Origin: Syntrophaceticus schinkii
GTDB taxonomy: Bacteria; Bacillota; DSM-12270; Thermacetogeniales; Thermacetogeniaceae
Length of the DNA stretch: 52,087 bases
Assembly (NCBI RefSeq): GCF_000946815.1
Contig: NZ_CDRZ01000258.1
Location: 1-52,087 of the forward strand
Direction of reading: 5' to 3'
Shown one piece after another: positions 9,086 to 17,705 of the stretch. The position numbers and the translations under genes are program-made. The notes under the pieces were generated by a model. That model had not been told where the DNA came from. It made no database searches and saw nothing but the letters and a program-made list of their open reading frames with translations. Numbering within the stretch: position 1 is the stretch's first letter; every line of letters starts with the position of its first letter.

Positions 9086-9107
9086 TCCCACGGCTAAACT
9101 CGTGGGA
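9086..9107. other. solitary hairpin resembling an IS200/IS605 element end
   Basis: TCCCACG, loop gctaaact, CGTGGGA, followed by TTCAGC. Hairpins of this form mark the ends of IS200/IS605 elements in many clostridial and archaeal genomes. No transposase ORF is near, so it would be a relic or a small non-autonomous derivative. Confidence 0.4.
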
Positions 9108-9156
9108 TTCAGCTTCATTAGAAGGATGCCAGGCATTACAAGTTCGTCTTCTTTGA

Positions 9157-9357
9157 TCAGATTACAACCATGCCGGCTAAAATCTCATGTGCTTCCTCTG
9201 CTTCTAACTCCGGCACCAGGATTTCTACCGCCCCCCCATTTCTAGAATGGGGAAAACCGGTAGGACGAAGTGTAACCATCAAACCCTCAGCTATTAATAT
9301 TTCTTTTAGTGACTCGGCGCGCGCCAGATTAGACGCAATATAAACTACTGTCCACAT
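9157..9357 (-). CDS. small DUF2007-like protein
   Basis: 66 aa, MWTVVYIASNLARAESLKE onwards, an alternating alpha/beta pattern resembling the ferredoxin-like DUF2007 'putative signal transducing' family, with an EILVPELEAEEAHEIL C-terminal helix. A strong GGGGGG ribosome site precedes the ATG. It lies 90 bp after mtrB on the same strand, between dnaE and pfkA. No biochemical function can be assigned from the sequence. The short length and conserved-looking C-terminus make it a real gene rather than a chance ORF. Confidence 0.7.
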   Translation of the reverse strand: MWTVVYIASNLARAESLKEILIAEGLMVTLRPTGFPHSRNGGAVEILVPELEAEEAHEILAGMVVI

Positions 9358-9447
9358 GAATTTTGGTTCCCCCCTTCCAAAATTCTTGCGGTTAATCAGT
9401 TCGCCCTGCTATGAAAAGATTCCTTCTTTTTGACCCTGGCAAATAAA

Positions 9448-9681
9448 TCACTTGACTTCAGTGTCAATTGTTCCATGCCTGGTGTAGATAACAGCACGGC
9501 CACGCACCTTGATCGCTGATGTGTCTTCAGTAAACTGTGCGATCATCACTTCACCCTGGTCAAGCTTCTCAGTATGGTGAAACTTGGTGTCCTTCCCGCG
9601 GGTGAGCCCTATAATTGTTACCCCATTTTCCAGAGCCTTGATCGCTATATATTCAGCCTGCACAACATTACGAACATCCAT
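9448..9681 (-). CDS. mtrB: trp RNA-binding attenuation protein TRAP (MtrB)
   Basis: TRAP forms an 11-subunit ring that, with bound tryptophan, wraps (G/U)AG repeats in trp leader RNAs and causes termination or blocks translation. The 77-aa sequence follows B. subtilis MtrB almost residue for residue: [18 protein letters not shown] and [19 protein letters not shown]. The RNA-contacting lysine of EKLD and the K and R of IKVRG (Lys37, Lys56 and Arg58 in B. subtilis numbering) are kept, as are the tryptophan-pocket threonines. No mtrA, trp genes or anti-TRAP lie in the window. TRAP is patchily distributed in Clostridia, so its presence here is informative about tryptophan control elsewhere in the genome. 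Confidence 0.96.
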   Translation of the reverse strand: MDVRNVVQAEYIAIKALENGVTIIGLTRGKDTKFHHTEKLDQGEVMIAQFTEDTSAIKVRGRAVIYTRHGTIDTEVK

Positions 9682-10057
9682 ACGACAAACCCCCTTCTTC
9701 TTTATAATGAAAAATACTTAGCCCTTAACTCTGAAAACTGTTTCCCGTTGTATAAGATACCGTCCCGGGTAAACCAGGCCGCTTAATCCAAAGTTACTCT
9801 ATGGTATTTAGAGTAATTCACAAAAGTATTTCCAACGACCAACCTGAAATACAGAAGTCGGAAGCCTGAGGTCTGAAGTCTGAGGGGTAAGAGGGAACTG
9901 TTTGCGTATCAGCGTAAGGTTTTTGTGGCCACCCCTTTTTAATGAACAAAGCAATCTTTTGACTTCTCCGACGATTAACCACTAAACTGACCCCCTTGCA
10001 CGTGCGGAAATACACAGAAACCAACGACCAACGACTAACGACCAATGGACTAACTTA
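9682..10057. repeat. repeat-filled gap between dnaE and mtrB
   Basis: 376 bp without a gene. Around 9838-9890 is a heptamer tract on the plus strand (AAGTCGGAAGCCTGAGG...). From about 10018 to the dnaE stop is a related tract of GACCAAC / ACTAACT units, and the last DnaE codons (VVSS) are themselves written in this repeat. A weak GTCCCGGGTAAACCAGG segment shows no clear terminator. Confidence 0.55.
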
Positions 10058-13000
10058 CTAACTACTAACTACTATTTCCCTATCTTCTTCTAATAGTTTG
10101 GTCAAGAATTCGGAATCCTTATCAAGATAATAACACGAACCCGGCCCACATAACTCCTCAACCAGGTAGATAAGCCCTGGTACTTTATCTACTCCAAAGG
10201 ATCGGCCAGCCTGGATCAATGTCTCCTCTTCAACAAAATAAAACAGGATCGGATTTACTCCGCGGTACTGCACAAGAAGCTCACGCAGTTTTTCCAGAAC
10301 CTCAGGTGTAATAAATGCATATGAGTTAATTCTGATATAAAGAAAGCAGTCGGGTTCCACATGCCCCGGCACCAGGGGTTTTACACCCTCTCCGAAGATC
10401 CGGCAGGAATCATCCTGGATGCTGACACGCCCATCAACAAGGATCAGGGCATCCTCCCGCAGACAGGAAATATCCTCCGGATTTTTGGGTGGGAAGAAGA
10501 TGACATCCACACTTCCCCCTTTATCCTCCAATGTAAAATAGATTACCCCATTACCCCGTTTCGTAGTACCGCGCCTGCATGAAGTAGCCATACCCCCTAC
10601 CCTGACCCGCGCCCTATCTCTATATCTACCCAGTTCTGCAATCCTGGTTTTTGCCCTCTTGGCCAGGATATGCTCATAGCCATCCAGCGGGTGGCCGCTG
10701 ACATAAAAACCTAAGACCTCTTTCTCCCGGGCCAGGAGTTCCTGTTTGGGGTATTCATCAATCGACGGCAGGTTCTGCTGAACTTGCTGTTGCTGTGGTT
10801 CTTCAAAGATGTCAAAAAGGGATACCTGCCCGGATAACTGGGATTCTTTATCTTTCTTATCTGCCTGTGCATTTTCTATGCATTCATCGAGCACTGCCAT
10901 CAGCTGAGACCTGAAAGCCCCCAATGAACTGAAAGCCCCGCACAGAATCAGACTTTCTATCACCCGTTTATTTACCTGTCGCAGATCCACTCGCTGGCAA
11001 AAATCATCCAGTGACTGGAAGGAACCCCCCTGTTTTCTGGCAGCAATGATCGCCTGAACAGCCCCCTCACCCACATTCTTGACCGCAGCAAGCCCAAATC
11101 TAATATATTTATCTCCTACAACTGTGAAGTTCTCCAGAGACTCGTTCACATCAGGAGGCAAAATCTCAATCTTCAACCTGCGGCACTCCTGGATATAATA
11201 AGAGACCTTGTCCGAATTGTTCCGAAAGCTTGTCAGCATAGCTGCCATAAAGGCCACAGGATAGTGTGCCTTCAAGTAGGCGGTCTGGTAAGCGATAAAG
11301 GCATAAGCAGCAGAATGGCTTTTATTGAAACCGTAACCGGCAAAGTGCTCCATCAGCTCAAAGATCTCCGCTGCCTTCCGGGAATCCACATCGTGTTCCC
11401 GAGAACCGTTAAGGAAGTTCTCCTTCATTGCTGACAGCACTTCCGGTTTTTTCTTCCCCATAGCTCTGCGCAGGGAATCGGCCTCTGCCATGGAGAACCC
11501 CGCCAGATCACAGGAGATCTGCATTACCTGCTCCTGATAAAGAATTACTCCATATGTTTCTTTCAAAATGGCTTCCAGGGCAGGGTGTGGATACTCTACC
11601 CTGGTTTCACCGTTTTTTCTGCTGATAAAGTCATCTACCATTCCACTCCCCAGGGGACCTGGACGGTAAAGCGCTACCAAAGCGATGAGGTCTTCAAACC
11701 GCTGCGGTTTCATATTCTTCAAGATATGACGCATCCCTGTGCTTTCCAGCTGAAAAACACCACTTGTTTCCCCGGAGGATAACAGCTCATAGGTTTGTTT
11801 GTCATCCAGGGGAAAGTGATCCGGATCCAGTCTTTCTTGATACTGAGACTCAATGGTCTGCAAGGCATCCCCGATCACAGTGAGTGTGCGCAGCCCCAGG
11901 AAATCCATTTTTAACAGGCCAATCTCCTCTACGGTCTCTTTAGGAAACTGGGTAATCAGTGCACCCCCATTCTTCTGGAGGGGTAAAAAATTTACCAGGG
12001 GTTCACTGGAAATCACAATCCCGGCAGCATGTGTTGAAGCATGTCGTGGCATCCCTTCAATACCCTGGGCGAGATCCAGGAGCTGTTTTACCTCTGGGTC
12101 ACTATCATAAAGCTGCTTGAGCTCCGGGGTCTGGACGGCCTTCTCCAATGTGACCCCTAATTCTTCGGGAACGAGTTTGGCAATCCGATCCACCTCTGAC
12201 AGGGGAAGGTTTAAGACACGCCCAACATCCCTGATCGCTGCCCGGGCCATCATGGTTCCAAAGGTAATGATCTGAGCCACATGGTCATCCCCATATTTGG
12301 AGATCACATAATCGATCACTTCCTCACGGCGCTCATAACAGAAGTCGATATCGATATCAGGCATGCTGACACGGTCGGGGTTGAGAAAACGCTCAAAGAG
12401 AAGCCCATATTTTAATGGGTCAATATTGGTGATCCCCAGTGAGTATGCTACAAGTGAACCCGCCGCGGAACCGCGACCAGGACCCACTGGAACCTCACGT
12501 GTGCGCGCCCAGTTGACAAAATCCTGAACGATTAAAAAGTAACCGGAAAAGCCCATATGCTGAATAACTCGCAGTTCATAGGCCAGCCTCTCTTTGGCCT
12601 CTTGTGACACTCCATCGGGATACCTTTTGGAGATCCCTTCTTCACAAAGCTTTCTCAGGTAAGAATCCAAATCATACTCAGCAGGAACCTGAAATTCCGG
12701 CAGGTGCATCTCGCTGAAATCAAACTCCACATGACAGCGGTCAGCAATCTCTCTTGTTCTCCTCAGGGCATCCAGGTCATTGGGGAACAGGGAGGCCATC
12801 TCCTGTGGTGACTTCAGATAAAACTCCTGTCCGGTGAAGCGGAGGCGGTTTTCATCTTGTAGTGTCTTTCCTGTCTGGATGCAGAGCAGAACATCATGGA
12901 TGCGGGCATCCTCTCTCCGCAGATAGTGGGCGTCATTGGTAACAACAAGCGGTATTCCCGTCTCCTGTGAGAGCTTTCGCAGAGCCTCATTGACCATCCG

Positions 13001-13552
13001 CTGTTCAGGCAAATGGTGATCCATCATCTCCAGGAAATAATTATCCCTACCGAAGATCTCCCTGTACTCACAGGCGACATTTCTGGCTTTTTCATAATCC
13101 CCATCGAGGATTAACCTTGGGATCTCCCCGGCCATACAAGCACTTAAAGCAATAATCCCTTTATTATTCTGTGCTAAAAGTTCTCTGTCAGCCCTGGGCT
13201 TATAGTAGAAACCATCCAGGTAGGCATTGGATACAATAGAGAGCAAATTCTTATATCCTTGTTCATTTTCAGCCAGGAGTACCAGGTGATTGAGGGTATC
13301 ATCGATGTGGGCCTCTTTATCAAAACGGGTGCGCGGTGCCATATATACTTCACAACCCAGCACCGGGTTAATACCCGCCTTTTTCGCCAGTTTATAAAAA
13401 TCGATCACACCGTACATCACACCGTGGTCTGTAAGAGCGATGGAAGGCATCTCATATTCAACTGCCATCTGTACCAGATTCTGAAGTCGGGATGCCCCAT
13501 CCAGCAGGCTGTATTCACTGTGTACATGTAGGTGAACAAAATCCGCGGTCAT
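10058..13552 (-). CDS. dnaE: DNA polymerase III alpha subunit DnaE
   Basis: Replicative C-family polymerase, 1164 aa, normal size. N-terminal PHP domain (FVHLHVHSEYSLLDG, LTDHGVMYG), then the polymerase core with GPGRGSAAGSLVAY and the catalytic PDIDIDF, AGYGFNKSHSAAYA, a helix-hairpin-helix region, and a C-terminal OB fold (RVRVGGMATSCRR). No intein. The ATG at 13552 (TADFVHLH) has GGAG nine bases upstream; the ATG at 13567 lacks one. The E. coli-type DnaE in Firmicutes usually works alongside PolC. The final residues, VVSS then stop, are encoded by the GTTAGTAGTTAG repeat that continues downstream, so the natural C-terminus may have been altered. Confidence 0.97.
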   Translation of the reverse strand: MTADFVHLHVHSEYSLLDGASRLQNLVQMAVEYEMPSIALTDHGVMYGVIDFYKLAKKAGINPVLGCEVYMAPRTRFDKEAHIDDTLNHLVLLAENEQGYKNLLSIVSNAYLDGFYYKPRADRELLAQNNKGIIALSACMAGEIPRLILDGDYEKARNVACEYREIFGRDNYFLEMMDHHLPEQRMVNEALRKLSQETGIPLVVTNDAHYLRREDARIHDVLLCIQTGKTLQDENRLRFTGQEFYLKSPQEMASLFPNDLDALRRTREIADRCHVEFDFSEMHLPEFQVPAEYDLDSYLRKLCEEGISKRYPDGVSQEAKERLAYELRVIQHMGFSGYFLIVQDFVNWARTREVPVGPGRGSAAGSLVAYSLGITNIDPLKYGLLFERFLNPDRVSMPDIDIDFCYERREEVIDYVISKYGDDHVAQIITFGTMMARAAIRDVGRVLNLPLSEVDRIAKLVPEELGVTLEKAVQTPELKQLYDSDPEVKQLLDLAQGIEGMPRHASTHAAGIVISSEPLVNFLPLQKNGGALITQFPKETVEEIGLLKMDFLGLRTLTVIGDALQTIESQYQERLDPDHFPLDDKQTYELLSSGETSGVFQLESTGMRHILKNMKPQRFEDLIALVALYRPGPLGSGMVDDFISRKNGETRVEYPHPALEAILKETYGVILYQEQVMQISCDLAGFSMAEADSLRRAMGKKKPEVLSAMKENFLNGSREHDVDSRKAAEIFELMEHFAGYGFNKSHSAAYAFIAYQTAYLKAHYPVAFMAAMLTSFRNNSDKVSYYIQECRRLKIEILPPDVNESLENFTVVGDKYIRFGLAAVKNVGEGAVQAIIAARKQGGSFQSLDDFCQRVDLRQVNKRVIESLILCGAFSSLGAFRSQLMAVLDECIENAQADKKDKESQLSGQVSLFDIFEEPQQQQVQQNLPSIDEYPKQELLAREKEVLGFYVSGHPLDGYEHILAKRAKTRIAELGRYRDRARVRVGGMATSCRRGTTKRGNGVIYFTLEDKGGSVDVIFFPPKNPEDISCLREDALILVDGRVSIQDDSCRIFGEGVKPLVPGHVEPDCFLYIRINSYAFITPEVLEKLRELLVQYRGVNPILFYFVEEETLIQAGRSFGVDKVPGLIYLVEELCGPGSCYYLDKDSEFLTKLLEEDREIVVSS

Positions 13553-14227
13553 CTTAGTTCGCTCCATTCATGAAGAAAATACCTGTAAACGCAGCTAGAA
13601 ATACAAGAACATGTTCAAGGAAGTTATTGATCAACTCCAGGGGAATTCAACAGGTTCCGGTTCTGCCTGCGCGCCCCGGTTTAAGGAAATTGAGCAACTC
13701 TAGGGGGATTCAAACACCGGTTCTACCTGTACACCCCAGTTTAAGAAAGTTATTAATATACTCCAGGGGTTTCTGTCCCGTCTTTTTGAGGTGGGCCAAG
13801 TCTGGTCATCATATCACCACAGATGGGGAGAAGTAAGATCCCCCTTCAAAATGAAGCGCTATAATTCTGCCAACAGTTTAACATAAGCTTCCTGGTGATA
13901 CAAGTTTCCCCCGGTGGTTTAAGACAGCAGGTGAGATGTTGGAAGGGGAGGACCCATTGGAATGGATCTCTGTTTGGGATTGGTCTCAACACCTCTCATT
14001 ATCTGAATCTGAATTCATCCAAATCCATCTGAATTCATCTGAATTCATCTGACACCGGCCTCTTCTTTTTTTTCATCATCTGATAATACCCTACATTCCC
14101 GGGGTCGAGGGTTAGGAGGCAGCAGGCTATTCTCCTTTTTCTATCCCTCTGATAATACCGCTAAAAAAATAAAACCTTCTCTTGAACAAAAAAATGTCGA
14201 AGGTCGAAGATGCGATAATATTAAAAA
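13553..14227. other. gene-free stretch upstream of dnaE with tandem repeats
   Basis: 675 bp. From about 13618 to 13790 are three imperfect copies of a 60-65 bp unit, each starting AAGGAAGTTATTGA-like, passing CAACTCCAGGGG and ending CACCCCAGTTT. At 14010-14055 is a short array of the 10-mer ATCTGAATTC. Near 14195 is GGTCGAAGGTCGAAG, a heptamer relic. An 88-codon open frame spans the first array but is just the repeat translated. Confidence 0.55.
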
Positions 14228-14305
14228 TGGTCGGGATGACTGGATTTGAACCAGCGGCCTCACGGTCCCGAACCGTGCGCTCTAGCCAAACTGAGCTACA
14301 TCCCG
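14228..14305 (-). tRNA. tRNA-Pro (anticodon CGG)
   Basis: Complete cloverleaf: acceptor CGGGATG / CATCCCG, D arm GCTC-GAGC, anticodon arm CACGG-TTCGGGA-CCGTG with CGG at the anticodon position, T arm GCTGG-TTCAAAT-CCAGT, discriminator A and an encoded CCA. Reads CCG proline codons. Confidence 0.97.
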
Positions 14306-14756
14306 AGCTCTGCTGAAATCTATTTTACTTCTTTTCATCAAACCAGTCAAGCACACCTTGAGCCGTTCACTGCTGACGCACAAAAGTATTTACCGAGTAC
14401 AAGGTACATCCCAGGTACCTGTCACCATTTTGGCGAACTTGTATATTTGTATATATCATCTTCCACTGCTGATGACTTTTAACATATTTCTCATCACCAA
14501 GAACCTACCTGACCATGTTTTACATGTTTACCAACTCGGCCACACGACTTAGCAGGATTGAAAGGTAAAATATGTCATTTACCGCAAGGCCATATCTATA
14601 TCAGTACTATTACAAGATTATATATAAAGGTTTTTACAGATATTAAGATGTACTACAAAACATCCTGTTTTGTGACGTTATTTGTTATGAACATCGACAG
14701 GAATGGACAGCTTACTGATCTCACCTTCGCTATAATGATAAAGGGAGGTGCTTTTT
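14306..14756. other. AT-rich gap with one dispersed-repeat copy
   Basis: No gene. Around 14410-14450 is CAGGTACCTGTCACCATTTTGGCGAACTTGTATA, given here in pieces: CAGGTACCTGTCACC then TTTGGCGAACTTGTATA. This is a degenerate copy of the GGTGCCTGTCACC / TTGTATAGACAAG element found at 19994-20100 and 38590-38660. A TATAAT at 14731-14736 just before the next gene is a possible -10 box without a matching -35. Confidence 0.45.
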
Positions 14757-15740
14757 TTGGTATCAAAAGAAAAAACAGGTTTTATTTGCGATGGACAACT
14801 GCTTATCTATATCGTTTATAGCTCTGAAGATTTCGAGGATCTTTGGGGTGGTGGCCTAAATGAATATAAAGATTTTTTATTAGCTCGCCAGCGGGAGTTC
14901 CAGCAGTGGCAGGAAGAACACTTTGGTGCCTGGATTGTCCTGGTACCCTTCGATAAACATGACTATTCCGACTGGCTGAAAAAAAACCCGATCCGTCGCT
15001 ATTACCGCGACAAACATGCCTCCTGGGCACTATGGGTTGCCCAAAACCCCAAGCACCTGGAAAATATCCGTGCGCGTCATCCACTGCAGCACTATATATT
15101 AAAGGACGAATCCCTTAAAGCTCTTCTTTTTGGCTGGTTTCTTCCTGTTATTGTACCTAACGCTTCCAGTATGCGCCTGCTGAAACGCCCACTGCCCCAG
15201 GATTTGATCTATCAAATCAGACAGGAAATTATCTCCCAAATTCTACAGCCACTTCCGGACTTCCGTCGCACCTCTTACCTGCGTGGCAGTGGTGTAACCA
15301 TACTGCCCGGTGATCGGCTTGTATACCCAAATGTAATTGACAGGATCAGTGAACAGATTGAACAATCCCTGATAACTACACAGGAAAACACTTCTCCCTC
15401 TTACATAAATATCTCTGACTCAAATCATATTTCAATTAATCCATATTGGTGCTACCCGCGGATAGCAATTTTATGTCTTCCCCTGCTTATATTGGGATGT
15501 GCCTTCGACTGTGAAACTGTGACTGTTAGGCTGAGCAGAGCAGAGTGCAGTGACCTCCCACTCAAGATCTGGAAGGACTACTTTCACAACTTCGATGTAG
15601 AGCTTTATCCAGGCAGGGGTGCTGATTTCGCCATAGCAGGCTTTACAAAACACATCCACAATGAAATCAAAAGAGACCTACCCCTGGACAAAGAACTCAG
15701 CCAACCACAGCGACCAGAATACATCATGCGCATAAAATAA
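14757..15740 (+). CDS. hypothetical protein, no family recognised
   Basis: About 327 aa. A GGGAGG site at 14743-14748 points to the TTG at 14757 (VSKEKTGFICDGQLL) rather than the GTG at 14748 that overlaps it. The first 100 residues are rich in aromatic and charged residues (GQLLIYIVYSS, EFQQWQEEHFGAWIV). Residues about 225-250 include RIAILCLPLLILGCAFDC, a hydrophobic stretch that could be one membrane segment or a buried strand. No catalytic motif is visible. It stands alone between a tRNA and uppP, and a GGCCC-aaattag-GGGCC hairpin follows the stop. Codon use looks like the neighbours. Confidence 0.65.
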   Translation: MVSKEKTGFICDGQLLIYIVYSSEDFEDLWGGGLNEYKDFLLARQREFQQWQEEHFGAWIVLVPFDKHDYSDWLKKNPIRRYYRDKHASWALWVAQNPKHLENIRARHPLQHYILKDESLKALLFGWFLPVIVPNASSMRLLKRPLPQDLIYQIRQEIISQILQPLPDFRRTSYLRGSGVTILPGDRLVYPNVIDRISEQIEQSLITTQENTSPSYINISDSNHISINPYWCYPRIAILCLPLLILGCAFDCETVTVRLSRAECSDLPLKIWKDYFHNFDVELYPGRGADFAIAGFTKHIHNEIKRDLPLDKELSQPQRPEYIMRIK

Positions 15741-15836
15741 GTGGCCCAAATTAGGGGCCAGGTTGCTTTATTGTTTTATCGCACTCGACACTAAGCCCTC
15801 TACATTTCATGAAGTTTAAACCACCTTTTCTAAATG

Positions 15837-15869
15837 AAAAAGGACACCCCGGATTTTACCTAAGTGCCC
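15837..15869 (-). terminator. probable terminator after uppP
   Basis: Minus strand GGGCAC ... GTGTCC with one G-U pair, followed by TTTTTCATTT, about 20 bp past the uppP stop. Also nearby, 15756-15785 on the plus strand, is GGGGCCAGGTTGCTTTATTG, which recurs as GGGGCCAGGCTAGCTTTATTG near 22175. Confidence 0.5.
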
Positions 15870-15890
15870 TTAATTATTTCATCGTTCAGT

Positions 15891-16686
15891 CTACACCAGG
15901 CGTACCAATGCCACTACCAGCACCACCGCGCCAAGCAAAAATCGGTACCAGACAAAAGGAAGATAATTTTTCGTCTGCACATATCTTAAAAGGAAGCCGA
16001 TGCTGGCTACCCCGGCGATGGCAGAAACGAGTATTCCGATCAAAAAAGAGGCATTTACCATACCCGGGTTTGCTATGATATCAGGCAGCTTGATCAGGCC
16101 AGCCCCGAAGATGACCGGTGCTGACAGAAGAAAGGAAAAGCGTGCTGCACCCTCACGGGTAAGGCCGAAAAGCAGTCCTGTAGTCATGGTGATTCCAGAG
16201 CGGGAGACACCTGGAATAATGGCCAAAGCCTGGGAAACACCGATCAGCAGACTCTGCCCCAGGCTGATCTTCTTTACATCAGTCAGTTTCCTTCCCCTGC
16301 GGTCAGCCCAATAAAGGATCACACCCAGCAGGATCAGCATGGTCGCAATCAGGACAGGGTTGCGAAAAACCGTCTCTGCTTTTTCTTCCAGTAGAAAACC
16401 GATCAAGGCACCTGGTATCGTTGCTATCACCAGATACCAGAAGAGACGTCCCTCTGTGGTTTTGGTGCCGCGAAGCCCCCCCCCTGATTAAATCAACCCA
16501 GTCTCTCCAAAAATAAGCGATCACAGCAACCAGTGTTCCAAGATGAAGAGCAATATCAAATGTCAGTCCCGGATCGTGCCACCGAAAAAGCCATGGCACC
16601 AACACCAGGTGCGCCGAACTGGAGATGGGCAAAAACTCCCCAAGACCCTGCACAATGCCCATCACCACAGCCTGCCAGATTGTCAC
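15891..16686 (-). CDS. uppP: undecaprenyl-diphosphatase UppP/BacA (one-base frame break)
   Basis: Membrane enzyme that recycles the lipid carrier of peptidoglycan synthesis, undecaprenyl diphosphate to monophosphate; extra copies confer bacitracin resistance. The N-terminal part has [18 protein letters not shown] with the catalytic glutamate and serines. The C-terminal part has [18 protein letters not shown] with the second conserved loop. The two parts are in different frames. One surplus base in a G9 run (16476-16484) explains this, and deleting it restores [21 protein letters not shown]. About 264 aa and seven to eight membrane segments after correction. It follows the Rad50-like gene by 75 bp on the same strand. 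Confidence 0.92.
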
Positions 16687-16761
16687 AAAAACTACCTCCT
16701 ATCAACTTGTCTATTCACAGAATATAAATTAATTCTTTGTCAATACTCAATTACCTGCTTT

Positions 16762-17415
16762 TTAACGAATGCGCCGCACCCGGCTTGCTCCTTGCTTCAT
16801 CTCCATCAGGTAGGCAATATCTGCAGAGTCAGCCAGGTGCTGGTTATGGGAGACCATGATCACCTGGCGCCCCAGGGATTGGCTGAAACCCTTTAAGAAC
16901 TGCGCCAGCTGTGGGGAATATTCCACAGAGACATGCTTCCCGGGCTCATCCAGGATTGCAGGGCCCCCTACCGGCGGCCGAAAGGCATGCAGTAAAGCAA
17001 GACGCAGGGCAAGAGAAATGACATCCACAACCCCTCCTCCCCGGGCATCCTCGGGAGTGGTCTCCACTTTATAATCCCCTTCGTAAGTAGAGCAGACAAA
17101 AAACTCCGCTTCCGGGCGGTCGCGCTTTTCCTCCACCACCACCTTGAACTCCATATCTGCTCCAAAAACAAACTGCAGGGCCTGGGTAACCAAGAGTTCT
17201 ACCTGGCGGCGTCCCTGTTCCCTGGCGTGTTTAGCTGCCTCCAGCAGCAGAAGGCGCACCTGTTCCAGGCACTCCCCTTCCTCATGTATCTCTTTAAGAC
17301 TCTCCTGAAGAGATGCCTGCTTCTCCAGAATTTTGCGCTCCTCACCCCGCTGCCTGTAATAAACTGCCTTCAGCTGTTCAAGACTCCCTTTCAGGGCAAC
17401 AAGGTCGTCTTTCAC
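16762..17415 (-). CDS. Rad50/SbcC-like ATPase, C-terminal half encoded separately
   Basis: 217 aa. Residues 1-85 are coiled coil; then a globular ATPase half. Signature-like GGGVVDVISLALRLAL (126-141) replaces the canonical LSGGE form; Walker B and D-loop AILDEPGKHVS (153-163); switch histidine in MVSHN. These are the parts missing from the product of 17706-19010. The two together would make one Rad50-type nucleotide-binding head. It starts with GTG overlapping the stop of the preceding small ORF (GTGA), so translation is coupled. The GGGVxDV variant resembles that of phage and plasmid SbcC-like ATPases. It should act in DNA end processing with the Mre11-like nuclease upstream. The split itself is the notable point. 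Confidence 0.85.
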   Translation of the reverse strand: MKDDLVALKGSLEQLKAVYYRQRGEERKILEKQASLQESLKEIHEEGECLEQVRLLLLEAAKHAREQGRRQVELLVTQALQFVFGADMEFKVVVEEKRDRPEAEFFVCSTYEGDYKVETTPEDARGGGVVDVISLALRLALLHAFRPPVGGPAILDEPGKHVSVEYSPQLAQFLKGFSQSLGRQVIMVSHNQHLADSADIAYLMEMKQGASRVRRIR

Positions 17416-17690
17416 CGCGAACGCTCCTTTTCCAGGAGGTCCCAGGGGATCAGCTTACCGGTCTCCTTCAGCAAATTATCCATCTCCTCTTTCAGAGAAG
17501 AGATCTTAGCTGCCAATTCCTCCGGTTTAACCCCGTGCTCTGCTGCTTTCTGGTAGAGCTTTTCCCTCTGCTGCTCCAGCAGTTCTTTTTGGCTCAAAGC
17601 CCGCTCCCTCAAGTCACGGGATCTGCGCAGGGCATCCTTGAGGTAATTGATTTGCTTTTCATACTGGATCTGCTCCTTCGCTCCTGCCAA
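17412..17690 (-). CDS. small coiled-coil protein between the two Rad50-like halves
   Basis: 92 aa, almost wholly heptad-like and charged (YEKQINYLKDALRRSRDL, SSLKEEMDNLLKETG). It begins at a TTG with GGAGGGG eight bases upstream, 15 bp after the stop of the N-terminal half, and its TGA overlaps the GTG of the C-terminal half. Placed in order, it would supply part of the returning strand of the Rad50 coiled coil. No independent fold is recognisable. It could be a linker subunit or a distinct coiled-coil partner; the ribosome site argues it is translated as its own chain. Confidence 0.75.
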   Translation of the reverse strand: MAGAKEQIQYEKQINYLKDALRRSRDLRERALSQKELLEQQREKLYQKAAEHGVKPEELAAKISSLKEEMDNLLKETGKLIPWDLLEKERSR

Positions 17691-17705
17691 AATCGCACCC
17701 CTCCC

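Noticed and set aside
9838-10075. CRISPR array
   Set aside because: Several tracts are repetitive, but the units are 7 bp with no spacers, and no cas genes are present.
13570-13836. 88-codon open frame upstream of dnaE
   Set aside because: It is a translation of the 60-bp repeats (LRKL...SRGIQ...PVLP), lacks a ribosome site, and shows no protein-like conservation.
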